A stretch of 64,000 bases of DNA, taken from NCBI RefSeq assembly GCF_014193675.1, contig NZ_BLXZ01000002.1:186001-250000 (forward strand), read 5' to 3'. Below, one piece after another: positions 16,932-27,309 of the stretch (its first letter is position 1; every line of letters begins with the position of its first letter). The position numbers were made by a program, and so were the translations under genes. Origin of the DNA: Geomonas limicola (GTDB lineage Bacteria > Desulfobacterota > Desulfuromonadia > Geobacterales > Geobacteraceae). A model generated the notes under the pieces. That model made no database searches. It was given only the letters and a program-made list of their open reading frames with translations, and had not been told where the DNA came from.

Positions 16932-18659
16932 TCACAGCTCGATACGGAATTCGGCCCCCTCGCCCCGGTTGGCGACGCTGAGCCTCCCTCCCATGTTCTT
17001 TTCGATGATGGTCTTGCACATGAAGAGCCCGACGCCGGTACCCTTCTCCCCCTTGGTGGTGAAGTAGGGGGTGAAGATCTTGTCCAGGGCCTCTGCGGGG
17101 ATTCCCCCCGCGTTATCGGTGACCGTGACCAGCGCCCGCCCGTCCTGCTCTGCCACGCGGACCACGATGCGCGGATCGGGCACCTGACGCTCGACCAGGA
17201 CGTCGCGGGCGTTCGTCAGGATGTTGATCATCGCCTGGCAGAACTCGTTGGGGTAGCCCAAGACCTGCGGGGCTCCCTCCTCGACCACCTCGATGTGCAC
17301 CGCCTTACCCTGCAGACTCCCCTCCATGAGCGACAGCGTCTTGCCGACCTCCTCGCGCACCTGGAAGAAGACCTTCTCCTTGTTGGGCCTGAAGAAGTTC
17401 CGGAAATCCTCGATGGTCTGCGACATGTGGCGGATCAGCGCCATCGCCTTGTCACTGTTCTGCCGCAGCTCGGCGGCCGCTTCGCCCTCGGCGGCGGCGA
17501 TAAAGGGGACCGTCTGCACCAGTAACCCCAGGGCGTTCAGGGGCTGGCGCCACTGGTGCGCGATGTTGTTGATCATCTCCCCCATGGCGGCGAGCCGGCT
17601 CTGCTGGATCAGCAGGTGGTCTTTTTCCCTCAGCTCCCGGGTCCTCTCGGTCACCCTCCGGTCCAGTTCGACGTTTAGCTTCTGCAGCGCCTCCTGCGAG
17701 CGCCGCGACTCCTCCCAGGCGCGCGCCAGTTCCTCGTTTTGCGCCGCCAGCTCCTCGCGCTGGTCGCTCACCTCCCGGTAGGAAGCCTGCAGCTTCTCCT
17801 CGTTCTGCTTCAGCGCGAGCTCGGTCCGCCTGCGCAGTTCGACCTCCTCCTCGAGATTCCGGTTCGCCTGGCGCAGCTCCTTGAAAATGAGCAGGTAGGG
17901 GTCTTCGATCCCGTCGCGGATGATCGCACGGTAGATCATGAGGAACGAGAAGAGCTTGAAGTAGTGTCCGACCAGGTTCGAAATCCCGTAGTTGTCGATG
18001 TAGAAGGTGAAGGCGAGTTCGGAGACGATGGTACAGATGATGGATAAGCGCAAGAGCCGGTACACGGAGGTCGTGAAGCGCTGCCGGTTCTTGATCAACA
18101 GGACGAGGCTCGCCGCGAGCACCAGGCAGATGAGGTACTCGCTGTAGATCTTGAAGGGGGTGAGACCGACCCCCTCGACGAAGCAGACCGGGAAGATCTT
18201 CCAGTAGAAGATCGTGGCCAGCAGCAACGAGGTGACTACGGCATTGCCCAGGAAAAGGGTAGCCGTGGAGACCCGGCGCCCCTTGAGCAAGAGGGTGAAG
18301 CCGGCCAGCAGGGTGACGCTCTCCAGCAAGCGGGCGGCAATCCAGAGTTGGTTTGCGTAGTAGTCGTAATCGGTGAAGACCGGCATCCCCTTGTAGCTGA
18401 TGGTGTGCATCAGGTCGAGGATACCGATGAACAGGTAGGAGATGCCGACCACCAGCAGGTAGGGGTTACTGATGTACCGCGCCGAGTTCCAGGTGAGGGT
18501 GAACACGCAGGCGGCGATCACCACGCTGAAAAGTTCGATGAGGGTATGGAAGAGGAGGTAGTTGACCTGGGAGGTGGCATACAGTCCCGCCACGATGAGC
18601 ACCAGGATGGGCCAGTTAACGAAGCTGCCTGCAGTGTGACGATACGCGTCCTGGCTCAC
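16932..18659 (-). CDS. MASE3-domain sensor histidine kinase
   Basis: A 575-residue kinase. The first ~240 residues hold seven or eight membrane helices with the MASE3 pattern (SYLFIGILDLMHTISYKGM, YYANQLWIAARLLES). A long coiled coil (~250-330) joins this to the catalytic half. The H-box is GEMINNIAHQWRQPLNAL, the HWE-free variant common in delta-proteobacteria, and the ATPase boxes are intact (DNAGGIP, FTPYFTTKGEKGTGVGLF). The ligand of MASE3 domains is unknown. The neighbouring CheY-like regulator converges tail-to-tail. Confidence 0.92.
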   Translation of the reverse strand: MSQDAYRHTAGSFVNWPILVLIVAGLYATSQVNYLLFHTLIELFSVVIAACVFTLTWNSARYISNPYLLVVGISYLFIGILDLMHTISYKGMPVFTDYDYYANQLWIAARLLESVTLLAGFTLLLKGRRVSTATLFLGNAVVTSLLLATIFYWKIFPVCFVEGVGLTPFKIYSEYLICLVLAASLVLLIKNRQRFTTSVYRLLRLSIICTIVSELAFTFYIDNYGISNLVGHYFKLFSFLMIYRAIIRDGIEDPYLLIFKELRQANRNLEEEVELRRRTELALKQNEEKLQASYREVSDQREELAAQNEELARAWEESRRSQEALQKLNVELDRRVTERTRELREKDHLLIQQSRLAAMGEMINNIAHQWRQPLNALGLLVQTVPFIAAAEGEAAAELRQNSDKAMALIRHMSQTIEDFRNFFRPNKEKVFFQVREEVGKTLSLMEGSLQGKAVHIEVVEEGAPQVLGYPNEFCQAMINILTNARDVLVERQVPDPRIVVRVAEQDGRALVTVTDNAGGIPAEALDKIFTPYFTTKGEKGTGVGLFMCKTIIEKNMGGRLSVANRGEGAEFRIEL

Positions 18660-18991
18660 CTGGGGTGTGGTCTCCGGATAGATGCTGCGGCACGGATGCC
18701 GGTAGAGCGCTCACGGTGAGCAGACGCCGCAGCCTCGGGTTCCCCCGGCGCCGCTTGCCATACGGGTCCATCGAGTGCCGTGGTCTTGGACAGTATCTTC
18801 TTTTGAAGGGGCGATTACAACAATATTTTTAACAGGTTAAGGTCTACAGGCGGACGTGTACGAGCTTTTCCGACAGGGGACGCGTGCCCCCTGAGCGGGG
18901 CACGGCACCTCGAGGTGTGGGGAGGGGTACGCCCCGCCGGCTTTGGCGGCAAAGCGAGGCGGGTCTCTTTCCGGGTCGGCAGCGAGGCGGC
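18660..18991. other. Intergenic region, 332 bases
   Basis: Between two minus-strand genes. It must contain the kinase promoter. I see no convincing terminator or promoter boxes, and no gene. Confidence 0.5.
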
Positions 18992-20641
18992 CTACACCCT
19001 GAACTGGGCTACCAGTTGCTGCAGATGCTGGGCTTCCTGGGCCAGGGTCGAGGAAGCGGCGGCCGTCTCGGCGGCCCCCTGGGCCGTGGCAGCCACCACG
19101 TCGGTGATCTGGGACATGTTGGTACTGATCTCGCTGGTGGTCGCCGACTGTTCCTCGGCCGCGGTGGCGATCTGGTGAATCTGCTGGGTCACATCCGCTA
19201 TCTGATCCAACATATTTACGAGCGCCTCTCCGGAACGCGACGAGGAGAGGGTCCCCTGCTCGACCTGGGCCACCCCCTGCGCCATGGCGGCCACCGCCCC
19301 GCGGGTCTCCAGCTGGATCGCCTTGATCATCTCGCCGATCTCGCGGGTCGCCTTGGTGGTCCGCTCGGCAAGTGCGCGCACCTCGTCGGCCACCACCGCG
19401 AAGCCCCGTCCCTGCTCTCCGGCCCGGGCCGCTTCGATGGCCGCGTTCAAGGCCAAGAGGTTGGTCTGGTCGGCGATGTCCTCGATGGTCCCCACGATGT
19501 TGCCGATCTGGTCCGAACGGGTTCCCAACTCCTCCACGGTCCGGGCCGCCGACTTCACCTGCTCGGAGATCGCCTGCATCCCGTAGATGGTTTCCTGGAC
19601 CACCTCGGCCCCGGCCTGGGCCGACTCCTTGGCCCGGCCGGCCCTCTCGGCCGCGGTTTGGCAGCTGTTGGCGATGTCGCTGGAGGTCGCGAACATCTCC
19701 TCACCGGCGGTCGCCACGGTGCCGGTCTGCGAGGCAACCTCTTCCGCGCCGGTCGCGATCTGCACCGCGGTGGACTGCAACTGGTTCGACGAGGCGGCCA
19801 CCTGCAGTGCGGTGTTGGTCACCTCGCTCATGATGCCGCGCAGCTTCACCATGGTGGCCTTGAGAGCGGTCATCAGCTGGCCCAACTCGTCGCTGGTGGT
19901 CACTTCCACCTCGGCCGTCAGGTCCCCCGAGGCGAAAGAGTTCACCGTGGCAACCAGCCTGCGCAGGGGGTTGGTGATGGAGCGCACGATGGTGAAGGCC
20001 ATCAGGTAGGTGAGGCCGAGCGCGAAGACCGCGAGCAACATGTCGTAGAAGAGCACGTTGTTGCTCCCCGTCACCGAATCGCGCACCATCCCCTCCATCT
20101 CGTGGTTCATCTTGGCGGAGAACTCGGTAACCAGGGTTTCGGACTTGTGTGTCGCCTCCTTGTACTCGCCGATGGCCCGGTTGGCGTCCTGGGGGGTCGT
20201 GATCCGCCCTGCCTGGATCTCCTGGTAGACCTTGCCGAACCCCGCGGCATAGCCGTCGATCTGCCCGCTCACCGTCTTGAGCATTTCGAGGTGGCTGCGC
20301 GCGGCGGGATCGCTTGATGCGGAGAGGAGCTTGAGCGACCCTTCGTTGACCCGGCGCAGCTGCTCCAGGGATTCCTCCCATTTCTTCTTGTAGGACTCCA
20401 CCTTCGCGGCGTCGCCGATGTTCAGGTAGAGGTCCTTTTCGTAGCGGCGCATCATGTTGATGCTGGCCCGTGCCACCTGCCCGTTCTCCGCGAGCGTCCC
20501 GTGGTTGTAGGCCAGGTCCTGGATGTAGAAGCGCAGCCTCGTGAACCCGTAGTAGTTCGCGCTGCAGATGGTGACGATGAAGAGCAACACCACGCTGAAG
20601 CCGATGGTGAGGCGCGTGCTGATTTTGATCTTGGAAAGCAT
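18992..20641 (-). CDS. Methyl-accepting chemotaxis protein, four-helix-bundle sensor
   Basis: A 549-residue chemoreceptor. Membrane helices at ~12-32 and ~200-220 flank a helical periplasmic domain of the 4HB type ([46 protein letters not shown]). HAMP ([19 protein letters not shown]) and the signalling domain follow, with the canonical tip [22 protein letters not shown]. The end QQLVAQFRV lacks a methylation-tether pentapeptide. The sensor resembles that of the tandem-HAMP receptor at 23.8 kb, so the two are probably paralogues. A sigma-28-like promoter precedes it. Confidence 0.93.
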   Translation of the reverse strand: MLSKIKISTRLTIGFSVVLLFIVTICSANYYGFTRLRFYIQDLAYNHGTLAENGQVARASINMMRRYEKDLYLNIGDAAKVESYKKKWEESLEQLRRVNEGSLKLLSASSDPAARSHLEMLKTVSGQIDGYAAGFGKVYQEIQAGRITTPQDANRAIGEYKEATHKSETLVTEFSAKMNHEMEGMVRDSVTGSNNVLFYDMLLAVFALGLTYLMAFTIVRSITNPLRRLVATVNSFASGDLTAEVEVTTSDELGQLMTALKATMVKLRGIMSEVTNTALQVAASSNQLQSTAVQIATGAEEVASQTGTVATAGEEMFATSSDIANSCQTAAERAGRAKESAQAGAEVVQETIYGMQAISEQVKSAARTVEELGTRSDQIGNIVGTIEDIADQTNLLALNAAIEAARAGEQGRGFAVVADEVRALAERTTKATREIGEMIKAIQLETRGAVAAMAQGVAQVEQGTLSSSRSGEALVNMLDQIADVTQQIHQIATAAEEQSATTSEISTNMSQITDVVAATAQGAAETAAASSTLAQEAQHLQQLVAQFRV

Positions 20642-20700
20642 GGATCCCCCTGGAGCTGCTGCCGCAGTAGTGGGCCGGAAAACATCCCGGACTTAGATAC

Positions 20701-20728
20701 TTATCGGTTCCTCCCGCCGGGAGCTTGA
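20701..20728 (-). promoter_or_regulatory. Sigma-28 (FliA)-like promoter for the chemoreceptor
   Basis: On the minus strand, TCAAGCTC (20728-20721), a 12-base spacer, and ACCGATAA (20708-20701). The -10 half matches the flagellar sigma consensus GCCGATAA in seven of eight positions. Confidence 0.5.
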
Positions 20729-20892
20729 GAGGCAAACGGGCACGGCATCAAAAAACCGGTCCCGCCTCGAACGCGGGTCGCAGCACCGGGGAAACGGGCG
20801 CCGGTCCGCTCCTGCCGCCCGTTTCCTGGCGGCCCGCATCCCGGCCACCTCGAGATTCGCCCGGGCGCAGATGCTCCCTGTTCCCCCCTCTT

Positions 20893-20921
20893 TTGTTTTG
20901 AATTTTCAAACCCTGTATAAT
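20893..20921 (+). promoter_or_regulatory. Sigma-70-type promoter for the DUF3015-like lipoprotein
   Basis: TTGTTT at 20893-20898, 17-base spacer, perfect TATAAT at 20916-20921, 70 bases before the start codon. Confidence 0.5.
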
Positions 20922-20990
20922 AGGCACAGCGTGAGACCGCTACCCGCAGCTCTTCGGTTCCCGCAGACGGGAGCGGCAAGGAGGAAAACC

Positions 20991-21419
20991 ATGTTGCACG
21001 TAAATCCCGCGGCAATCAGACTGTTACTCATCGGCAGCTTCATCGGTGTCGTCTCGGGGTGCGCCGTTACCACGAGGTCCACGGACGGGACCTCCGAGAC
21101 GCTCCAGAACACCACCGACGCCTCGTCGGATTTCACCTCGAGCACCAGCCCGCGCGACGAGGCGCGTCACTCGGACCAGAAGGCGAAACAGTTCGCGAGC
21201 GCCAACCTGGACCGGATCAGGGAGGACGCAGCTCGGGGCGGTGGCGAGCACCTCGCGGCGTTCGCCTACCTTTTAGGGGTCAAGGAGGAGCGGCAGCCGG
21301 AATTCTTCCAGACCACCCGCCAGAACTTCTCTACCCTGTTCGCCTCGGAAAGGACGACGGATGACCTGGTGGCACAGCTCTCGGAGGAGGTTGCCAACCA
21401 CCCGACCTGGCGCAGGTAA
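20991..21419 (+). CDS. DUF3015-like lipoprotein
   Basis: A 142-residue protein starting at ATG 20991 after AAGGAGG. The signal peptide ends VVSGC, a lipobox, so Cys-24 would be lipidated. After a Ser/Thr-rich linker, the domain FASANLDRIREDAARGGGEHLAAFAYLLGV and its continuation fit the DUF3015 pattern (long helix, G-x-GE-x-L). Function of that family is unknown. It lies 54 bases before the Lnb-domain gene on the same strand and may be co-transcribed with it. Confidence 0.75.
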   Translation: MLHVNPAAIRLLLIGSFIGVVSGCAVTTRSTDGTSETLQNTTDASSDFTSSTSPRDEARHSDQKAKQFASANLDRIREDAARGGGEHLAAFAYLLGVKEERQPEFFQTTRQNFSTLFASERTTDDLVAQLSEEVANHPTWRR

Positions 21420-21473
21420 CCGCGCTCACAGAGAAACCTGACCAATAACCCACACCGCGGCCGGTTGCTCACT

Positions 21474-23462
21474 ATGTCCTCTCTCTTCTCGATCCTCATG
21501 CACGTTCCGGTCGCCTTCCCGGGCTGTCGACCGGCAGCCCGGCTGGCCCGCCGGCTCACCCGCTTTCTTTTCCCCCTGCTGCTGGCAGCCGGACTTGCCG
21601 CGCCCCCACCCTCTCAAGCCGCTGCCGACTACCTCGATCACCTGCTGGACGTGGCGGGAAAGCGCCGGCTGGCCGAGAGCCCCGAGTGGTGGGCCCTTCT
21701 GCACTACCAGCCGCGCCGGCTCGCCGGCGGGCTGCACAGCGAGATCGACGACCCCGCCTTCTTTCTCTCGGCCGACGGCAAGTTCGACCCGCGGGCCGAA
21801 CTCGCCGCCACCCTCCGGGCCTTGTTCCAGGCCGACCCGCAGCACCCCGGGCTCGAGGCAGCCTGCCGCTACCCGGCGCGCTACCACTGGCTCAGCCGCG
21901 AACTCCAGTTCGACGCCGAAAAGCTCCCGCCGGCGGACTGCCGCCAGCTTAAGAACTGGCTTGGCGAACTCAACCCCGGAGGGCTCACCCTGGTCTTTCC
22001 CGCCGCCTACCTCAACAACCCGGCCTCCATGTTCGGCCACACCCTCTTGCGTATCGATCCCCCCGCCCGGATACTGAACGAGCCGCCGCTCCTTGCCTAC
22101 ACCATCAACTACGCCGCGGAGACCCGGGAGCAGCACGGCTTTGCCTACGCCGCCAAGGGGCTCTTCGGCGGGTACCGGGGGCGCTTCTCCATCGCCCCCT
22201 ACTATGCCGTGGTGAAGGCGTATGGCGACATCGAGAACCGGGACATCTGGGAGTACCGACTCACCCTCAGCCCCGAGGAGCTCGCCCAGCTGCTCAGGCA
22301 CGTCTGGGAGCTGCGCACAGCCTGGTTCGACTACTACTTCCTCGACGAGAACTGCTCGTACCAGCTCCTCTCGCTCATCGAGGTGGCCCGCCCCACGCTG
22401 CGGCTTACCGGGCGCTTCCACGGCTATACCATCCCTTCCGAGACGGTCCGGGTCCTCGCGCAGGAGGGGCTTGTCGGGGACATCCGCTTCCGGCCGGCGC
22501 GCAGCACGCAGCTTGCCGAGCGGCTGCACCTCCTCGCACCAGCCGACCAGGAACTCGCCCGCCGCCTGTCGCTGGGAGAGCTCCCCCCCGAGACGCCGGA
22601 GCTGGCAAAACTTCCCCCGCAGCAGCGGGCCCGGGTCGAGGAACTCGCCCTCGATTACGCCGCCTACCGCCAGTCGCACCGTTTCGGGGGGCGCGAGCCG
22701 GCAGCCGGCAACACCTCGCAGCTACTCCTGGCGCGCAGCCGCCTCGAGGTGCCCGACCAGACCCCCGTGGTCCGGCAACCGGAGATCTGGCCGGGGAGCG
22801 GCCATCCGCCGGCGCGGGTCCGGGTCGGCTACGGCAGCGAGGCCGGCGAGCGGTTCCTGGAGCTCGCCGGCGCTCCCGCCTATCACGACATCCTCGATCC
22901 GGAAGGTGGCTACACCCGCGGTGCCGCGGTGAACCTGCTTCAGGGGGCGCTGCGCTACTATCCGGAAAGAAGCGCCCTGGAGCTGGAGCGGTTCACGCTC
23001 ATCGAGGTGAGATCGCTGTGCTCCTGGAACCGCTTTGTGCACCCGATCTCCTGGAACGCGGCACTGGGGGTCGAGCGCAGGCTGACGGCGTCCCGGCAGG
23101 GCGAACTCGTAGGGAACTTCCAGGCCGGCGTCGGCCTGAGCCACGAATTCGTTACCGGGACCACGCTCTACGGCTTTGCCGAGGCGAGCCTCGAGGCTGC
23201 CGACCGCTTTCGCGCCTGGCTCGCCCCCGGCATCGGGCCGCGCCTGGGCCTTTTGCAGGATGTCTCGGAACGCTGGCGCGCGGGGCTCTCTTTCAAGGAG
23301 AGCTTCTTTGCGCTGAACCAGGCGCGCAACGACTACCGGCTGGCCCTGGAAAACCGCCTCGCCCTGGGCCTCCAGGACGTACTCGCCCTGGAGCTTGCCG
23401 TGAAGCGCGAGTTCGGCTACCGCTTCGAGCTGCTGCAGCTCTCCTGGCAACACTACTTCTAG
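21474..23462 (+). CDS. DUF4105 (Lnb N-terminal periplasmic domain) protein
   Basis: A protein of about 662 residues. The start is uncertain: ATG 21474 lacks a good ribosome site, and TTG 21465 or ATG 21498 are alternatives. A signal peptide ends PPSQA. Residues ~140-340 form the DUF4105/Lnb periplasmic domain (FPAAYLNNPASMFGHTLLRI, YAAETREQHGFAYAAKGLFGG, and WFDYYFLDENCSYQLLS with a conserved His and Cys, suggesting a papain-like fold). The C-terminal ~250 residues look like beta strands of an outer-membrane or beta-barrel-like domain ending LSWQHYF. In known Lnb proteins the domain acts in lipoprotein N-acylation, but this architecture lacks that membrane part, so the role is open. Confidence 0.85.
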   Translation: MSSLFSILMHVPVAFPGCRPAARLARRLTRFLFPLLLAAGLAAPPPSQAAADYLDHLLDVAGKRRLAESPEWWALLHYQPRRLAGGLHSEIDDPAFFLSADGKFDPRAELAATLRALFQADPQHPGLEAACRYPARYHWLSRELQFDAEKLPPADCRQLKNWLGELNPGGLTLVFPAAYLNNPASMFGHTLLRIDPPARILNEPPLLAYTINYAAETREQHGFAYAAKGLFGGYRGRFSIAPYYAVVKAYGDIENRDIWEYRLTLSPEELAQLLRHVWELRTAWFDYYFLDENCSYQLLSLIEVARPTLRLTGRFHGYTIPSETVRVLAQEGLVGDIRFRPARSTQLAERLHLLAPADQELARRLSLGELPPETPELAKLPPQQRARVEELALDYAAYRQSHRFGGREPAAGNTSQLLLARSRLEVPDQTPVVRQPEIWPGSGHPPARVRVGYGSEAGERFLELAGAPAYHDILDPEGGYTRGAAVNLLQGALRYYPERSALELERFTLIEVRSLCSWNRFVHPISWNAALGVERRLTASRQGELVGNFQAGVGLSHEFVTGTTLYGFAEASLEAADRFRAWLAPGIGPRLGLLQDVSERWRAGLSFKESFFALNQARNDYRLALENRLALGLQDVLALELAVKREFGYRFELLQLSWQHYF

Positions 23463-23779
23463 CCTGCTCCAGGCTGCACGTTCAGCCCCTGCCGCTTCCC
23501 GCCCCGCGCCCCTCCCGAAGGGGAGATCTCCCCTTAACCCTCGACGACCGCTCGGTCAGTCCCGCACCGATTCCCCTACGCCACCAGGGATCAGGTTCCT
23601 GACATTTCCTCACCAATGCTCTTACTTTTTTATTAACGTTCGGCCAGTATCCATCCGAAGAGGTAGCTGGTTGTAACAGATCTGTAACAAAAGGCGCTGC
23701 CCTTGGGAACTTCGCTGGGTCCACCGCCTTGTCTACCCGGATTGTCATGCGGATACCATCACAGCAAAGGGAGGGAGCA
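23463..23779. other. Intergenic region with an 18-bp palindrome
   Basis: 317 bases. 23518-23535 is a perfect palindrome centred on AGATCT that could fold as a short hairpin after the Lnb gene, but no T run follows. No gene and no clear promoter for the downstream receptor. Confidence 0.45.
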
Positions 23780-26521
23780 ATGTTTGGGAACATGAAGATC
23801 GCGACGCGGGTGAGCCTGGCGTTCGGCGTACTGCTGGTGCTCTTGGCCGCGGTTGCAGCGACCGGATTCTTCGGGATGAGGAGCATCAACCAGGAGATCA
23901 GCCACGACCTGGACAGCGACGGGGTGATCGCCCAGCACGCCGGCCGGGCCCGCGCCAACATCCTGGGGCTCAGGCGCTACGAGAAGGACATCATCCTCAA
24001 CATCGGCGCGCCGGACAAGCAAAAGGAGTACTTCGAGAAGTGGCAACAGGAGGAGCAGCACATCCAGGAACGCCTGAAGACCCTTGAAAAGGTCGCCGTC
24101 GATGCCAAGGACCGGGACCGGGTCAAGGCGCTCAAGGCCGAACTCGACATCTACCGCGCCGGCTTCCCCAAGGTGTACCAGGCGACCGTCGAGGGGAAGC
24201 TTAAATCTCCGGCCGATGCCAACAAGGCGATGGGGCAGTACAAGGAAGCGACCCACAAGATGGAAGCCCAGGCGGCGGACTTCGCGACCGACGGCTATGC
24301 CCGGCTCGACGCGGTGAAAGGGGTCGTCGACCATACCTTCAAGCGCGCCTCCTGGTTCATGGCGGGGCTGGTCGCCCTCATCCTGTGCATCGCCATCGGC
24401 ACCGCCGTCTACCTCTCCCGCAAGATCGCCGGGATCCTCAGGTCGCTCATCCAGGAGGTCGAGCGGCTCACCGAGGCCGCAGTGGCCGGCCGGCTCGCCA
24501 CCCGCGGCGCCGTCGACCAGATCGATCCCGAGTTCCGGGGGATCATCGTGGGGATGAACAGCACCTTGGACGCCATCATCGGCCCGCTCAACATGGCCGC
24601 CGAGTACGTGGACCGGATCTCCAAGGGCGACATCCCGCAGAAGATCACCGACAGCTACCAGGGGGACTTCAACGAGATGAAGACCAACCTGAACAGCGCC
24701 ATCGACAACATAAACGCGCTCATCGAAGATGCCGACCTGCTGGTCGCCGCAGCCCTGGCAGGGAAGCTCGCCACCCGCGCCGACACCGGCCGGCACCAGG
24801 GGGACTACCGCAAGATCATCGCCGGGGTGAACGCCACGCTGGACGCGGTGATCGGCCCCCTGAACGTCGCCGCCGAGTACGTGGACCGCATCGCCAAGGG
24901 GGACGTCCCGCCCAAGATCACCGACAGCTACCAGGGTGACTTCAACGAGATCAAGCTGAACCTCAACAACGCCATCGACAACATAAACGCCCTCGTCGAG
25001 GACGCAAACCAGCTGGTGGACGCCGCACTCGCCGGGCGCCTCGCCACCCGCGCCGACGAAAACCGGCACCAGGGTGACTTCCGCAAGATCATCTCCGGGG
25101 TGAACCGGACCCTCGACGCGGTGACCGGCCCCCTGAACGTCGCCGCCGGCTACGTGGACCGCATCGCCAAGGGGGACATCCCCCCCAAGATCACCGAGGA
25201 CTACCAGGGTGACTTCAACGAGATCAAGCTGAACCTCAACAACGCCATCGACAACATAAACGCCCTCATCGAGGACGCGAACCTCCTGGCCCAAGCCGCC
25301 CAGGAAGGGAGGCTCGAGGCCCGTGCCGACGCCCAGCGCCACCAGGGGGACTACCGCAGGATCGTCAGCGGGGTGAACCAGACGCTCGACGCGGTGATCG
25401 GCCCCTTGAACGTGGCGGCCGACTACGTGGCGCGCATCTCCAAGGGGGACCTGCCGGAGCCGATCCGCGAGGAGTACCGCGGCGACTTCAACGCCATCAA
25501 GAACAACCTGAACCTCCTGATCGAGTCGACCAACGCCATCGCCGATGCCGCCTGCCTGGTTGCCGAGGGTAACCTCTCGGTGAAGCTCGAGGCGCGCTCT
25601 TCGGGCGACCGGCTCATGCAGTCCCTCTCCGCCATGGTGCTCAAGCTGGGCGAGGTGGTAAACCAGGTGAAACTGGCGGCGGACAACGTGGCGGCGGGGA
25701 GCGAGCAGATGTCGGCAAGCGCCGGCGCCATGTCGCAGGGGGCCACCGAGCAGGCCGCCGCGGCCGAGGAGGCCTCCTCGTCCATGGAAGAGATGGCGGC
25801 CAACATCCGGCAGAGCGCCGACAACGCGCTGCAGACCGAGAAGATCGCCGTAAAGTCCGCCTCGGACGCCCAGGCCGGCGGCAAGGCGGTGGCCCAGACG
25901 GTCGGAGCCATGAAGGAGATCGCCGGCAAGATCTCGATCATCGAGGAGATCGCCCGGCAGACCAACCTCCTGGCGCTCAACGCGGCCATCGAGGCGGCCC
26001 GCGCCGGCGAGCACGGCAAGGGGTTCGCGGTGGTGGCAAGCGAGGTGAGAAAGCTCGCCGAGCGCTCCCAGAAGGCGGCCGCGGAGATCTCCCAGCTCTC
26101 CTCCTCGAGCGTCGAGGTGGCCGAGAAGGCAGGAGAGATGCTCTGCGCCATGCTCCCCGACATCCAGCGCACCGCCGAACTGGTGCAGGAGATCTCGGCG
26201 GCGACCAGGGAGCAGGACTGCGGTTCGGACCAGATCAACAAGGCGATCCAGCAGCTCGACCAGGTGATCCAGCAAAACGCCTCGGCAGCCGAACAGATGT
26301 CGGCGACCGCGGAGGAGCTCGCCTCGCAGTCCGAGCAGCTCCAGGCGACCATCAGCTTCTTCAACCTGAACGAGTCGGCGGCGCCCCCGGTTAAGCGCCA
26401 CGCCCCTCCGACGACTCCCCGCGCAGCGAAGCCTGTGCCGCGCAGCGCGGCGAAGCTGACCAAGAACCACGGGGCGCGGCTGGAACTCAACGACTCCGAC
26501 GAGGCATTCGAGAAGTTCTAG
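23780..26521 (+). CDS. Methyl-accepting chemotaxis protein with tandem HAMP-like repeats
   Basis: A 913-residue chemoreceptor; ATG 23780 follows GGGAGGGAG. A 4HB-type periplasmic domain ([21 protein letters not shown]) lies between membrane helices at ~12-32 and ~195-217. After a first HAMP (~220-262) come three full units of 91 residues (263-535) and part of a fourth. Each unit pairs [17 protein letters not shown] with a [10 protein letters not shown] helix, as in poly-HAMP chains. The signalling domain has a standard tip ([22 protein letters not shown]). A basic Pro/Ala tail follows. Poly-HAMP arrays usually relay or sense cytosolic cues. Other receptors in the window have one HAMP. Confidence 0.93.
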   Translation: MFGNMKIATRVSLAFGVLLVLLAAVAATGFFGMRSINQEISHDLDSDGVIAQHAGRARANILGLRRYEKDIILNIGAPDKQKEYFEKWQQEEQHIQERLKTLEKVAVDAKDRDRVKALKAELDIYRAGFPKVYQATVEGKLKSPADANKAMGQYKEATHKMEAQAADFATDGYARLDAVKGVVDHTFKRASWFMAGLVALILCIAIGTAVYLSRKIAGILRSLIQEVERLTEAAVAGRLATRGAVDQIDPEFRGIIVGMNSTLDAIIGPLNMAAEYVDRISKGDIPQKITDSYQGDFNEMKTNLNSAIDNINALIEDADLLVAAALAGKLATRADTGRHQGDYRKIIAGVNATLDAVIGPLNVAAEYVDRIAKGDVPPKITDSYQGDFNEIKLNLNNAIDNINALVEDANQLVDAALAGRLATRADENRHQGDFRKIISGVNRTLDAVTGPLNVAAGYVDRIAKGDIPPKITEDYQGDFNEIKLNLNNAIDNINALIEDANLLAQAAQEGRLEARADAQRHQGDYRRIVSGVNQTLDAVIGPLNVAADYVARISKGDLPEPIREEYRGDFNAIKNNLNLLIESTNAIADAACLVAEGNLSVKLEARSSGDRLMQSLSAMVLKLGEVVNQVKLAADNVAAGSEQMSASAGAMSQGATEQAAAAEEASSSMEEMAANIRQSADNALQTEKIAVKSASDAQAGGKAVAQTVGAMKEIAGKISIIEEIARQTNLLALNAAIEAARAGEHGKGFAVVASEVRKLAERSQKAAAEISQLSSSSVEVAEKAGEMLCAMLPDIQRTAELVQEISAATREQDCGSDQINKAIQQLDQVIQQNASAAEQMSATAEELASQSEQLQATISFFNLNESAAPPVKRHAPPTTPRAAKPVPRSAAKLTKNHGARLELNDSDEAFEKF
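24566..25560 (+). repeat. In-gene tandem repeat, exact 273-base period
   Basis: The motif coding for [10 protein letters not shown] recurs at 24566, 24839, 25112 and 25385, always 273 bases (91 codons) apart. Units 2-4 share long near-identical nucleotide stretches, suggesting recent duplication or gene conversion. The repeats encode poly-HAMP units and are not a CRISPR or satellite. Confidence 0.85.
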
Positions 26522-26583
26522 CCGGAAGCGGCCGGCCTCGTGCCGGCCGCCACCGGGTATCCCGCATAGCGCTACGAACGCAC

Positions 26584-26637
26584 AAGGGCCAGCTCTTCCC
26601 CCCTGATCACCTGATCTGGAGGCAAGGGCTGGCCCTT
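26584..26637 (+). terminator. Possible intrinsic terminator
   Basis: AAGGGCCAGC (26584-26593) pairs with GCTGGCCCTT (26628-26637), followed by TTT. The 34-base loop is long, so efficiency is uncertain. Confidence 0.45.
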
Positions 26638-26709
26638 TTAGTTCCTCTGTCGTTACCGTGCGCGGTACGCGCGCCACCATGCGCGCCGGCGGTTCACCGG
26701 CAATCCTTC

Positions 26710-27072
26710 CTACCCCTTCAGGTGGTTGGCCAGCCAGCGGGTCATGAAGGAGAGGATCTTTTCGGTACGGTCCTGGCCCCCTTTGAAGTAGTGATTCTGG
26801 ATGCGCAGGATCTGCCGCTTCAGGTGTTCCGCCCCCCTGCGCTGGGCGGCCGGGACCTCGTAGCCGTTGCGGTCGAGCCAGCTCGCCTCGTAGCCGAGGT
26901 GAAAAGCGGCGAAGTCGATGAGCTCCAGAAGACTCAGGTTACTCTCGGGAGCCGCCGCATCTTCCTCATTTAGCCGATACGCCTCCTGTAACAGCTCGAC
27001 CAGGCGCCGGTGCTGATTGTCGAGCTGGCTCATCGCCAGCAGGTACTCCTCTTTCCACTCAACGTGCTGCAT
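26710..27072 (-). CDS. Bacteriohemerythrin-like protein lacking two iron ligands
   Basis: A 120-residue single-domain hemerythrin fold, normally a di-iron O2-binding four-helix bundle. Motifs kept: WKEEYLLAMSQLDNQH (H21), AFHLGYE (H58, E62), H83 and WLANH (H117). The HxxxH motif reads RGAEH, so the first His is R79, and the protein stops three residues after H117, removing the usual Asp of HxxxxD. It probably cannot hold a normal di-iron centre. It is divergent from the histidine kinase gene and could have been repurposed as a sensor partner. Confidence 0.8.
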   Translation of the reverse strand: MQHVEWKEEYLLAMSQLDNQHRRLVELLQEAYRLNEEDAAAPESNLSLLELIDFAAFHLGYEASWLDRNGYEVPAAQRRGAEHLKRQILRIQNHYFKGGQDRTEKILSFMTRWLANHLKG

Positions 27073-27264
27073 GTTCCCTCCCCGCCTGGCCAGGTCCGGA
27101 GCCTGTCCCGCCAGTCGTTACCGCGGTTGACAATGCTGACGCTTACCTCATCGGCTGGAAGAAGCCGCTCATGCAGTTCTTTTTTTCCGGGTGCGGAGAT
27201 CGCTCTGGCAGAGAGCCTCGATCCGTGGCACATCTCTCTCACAGCGTATTTCTCTTACAGAGTT

Positions 27265-27292
27265 TTGCTTGCCTTGCGTAAAATGCTACAAT
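27265..27292 (+). promoter_or_regulatory. Candidate promoter with extended -10
   Basis: TTGCTT (27265-27270), 16 bases, TACAAT (27287-27292) preceded by TGC. It would start transcription about 10 bases ahead of the kinase start codon at 27310, leaving a very short leader. Confidence 0.35.
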
Positions 27293-27309
27293 GTCGCGCA
27301 GGAGCCGCC

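Larger units (their letters stand above)
20642..20990. other. Divergent promoter region
   Basis: 349 bases between the minus-strand chemoreceptor and the plus-strand DUF3015-like gene. It holds the two promoter candidates listed separately and no gene. Confidence 0.55.

Noticed and set aside
24566..25560. Tandem repeat considered as a CRISPR or satellite array
   Set aside because: Period of 273 bases in phase with codons and translation to HAMP-like units; no short conserved repeats with unique spacers.
23759..26680. 973-codon open frame on the minus strand opposite the poly-HAMP receptor
   Set aside because: Mirror frame of a high-GC gene; the product is Gly/Val/Asp/His-rich nonsense with no ribosome site, and the plus frame is a clear receptor.
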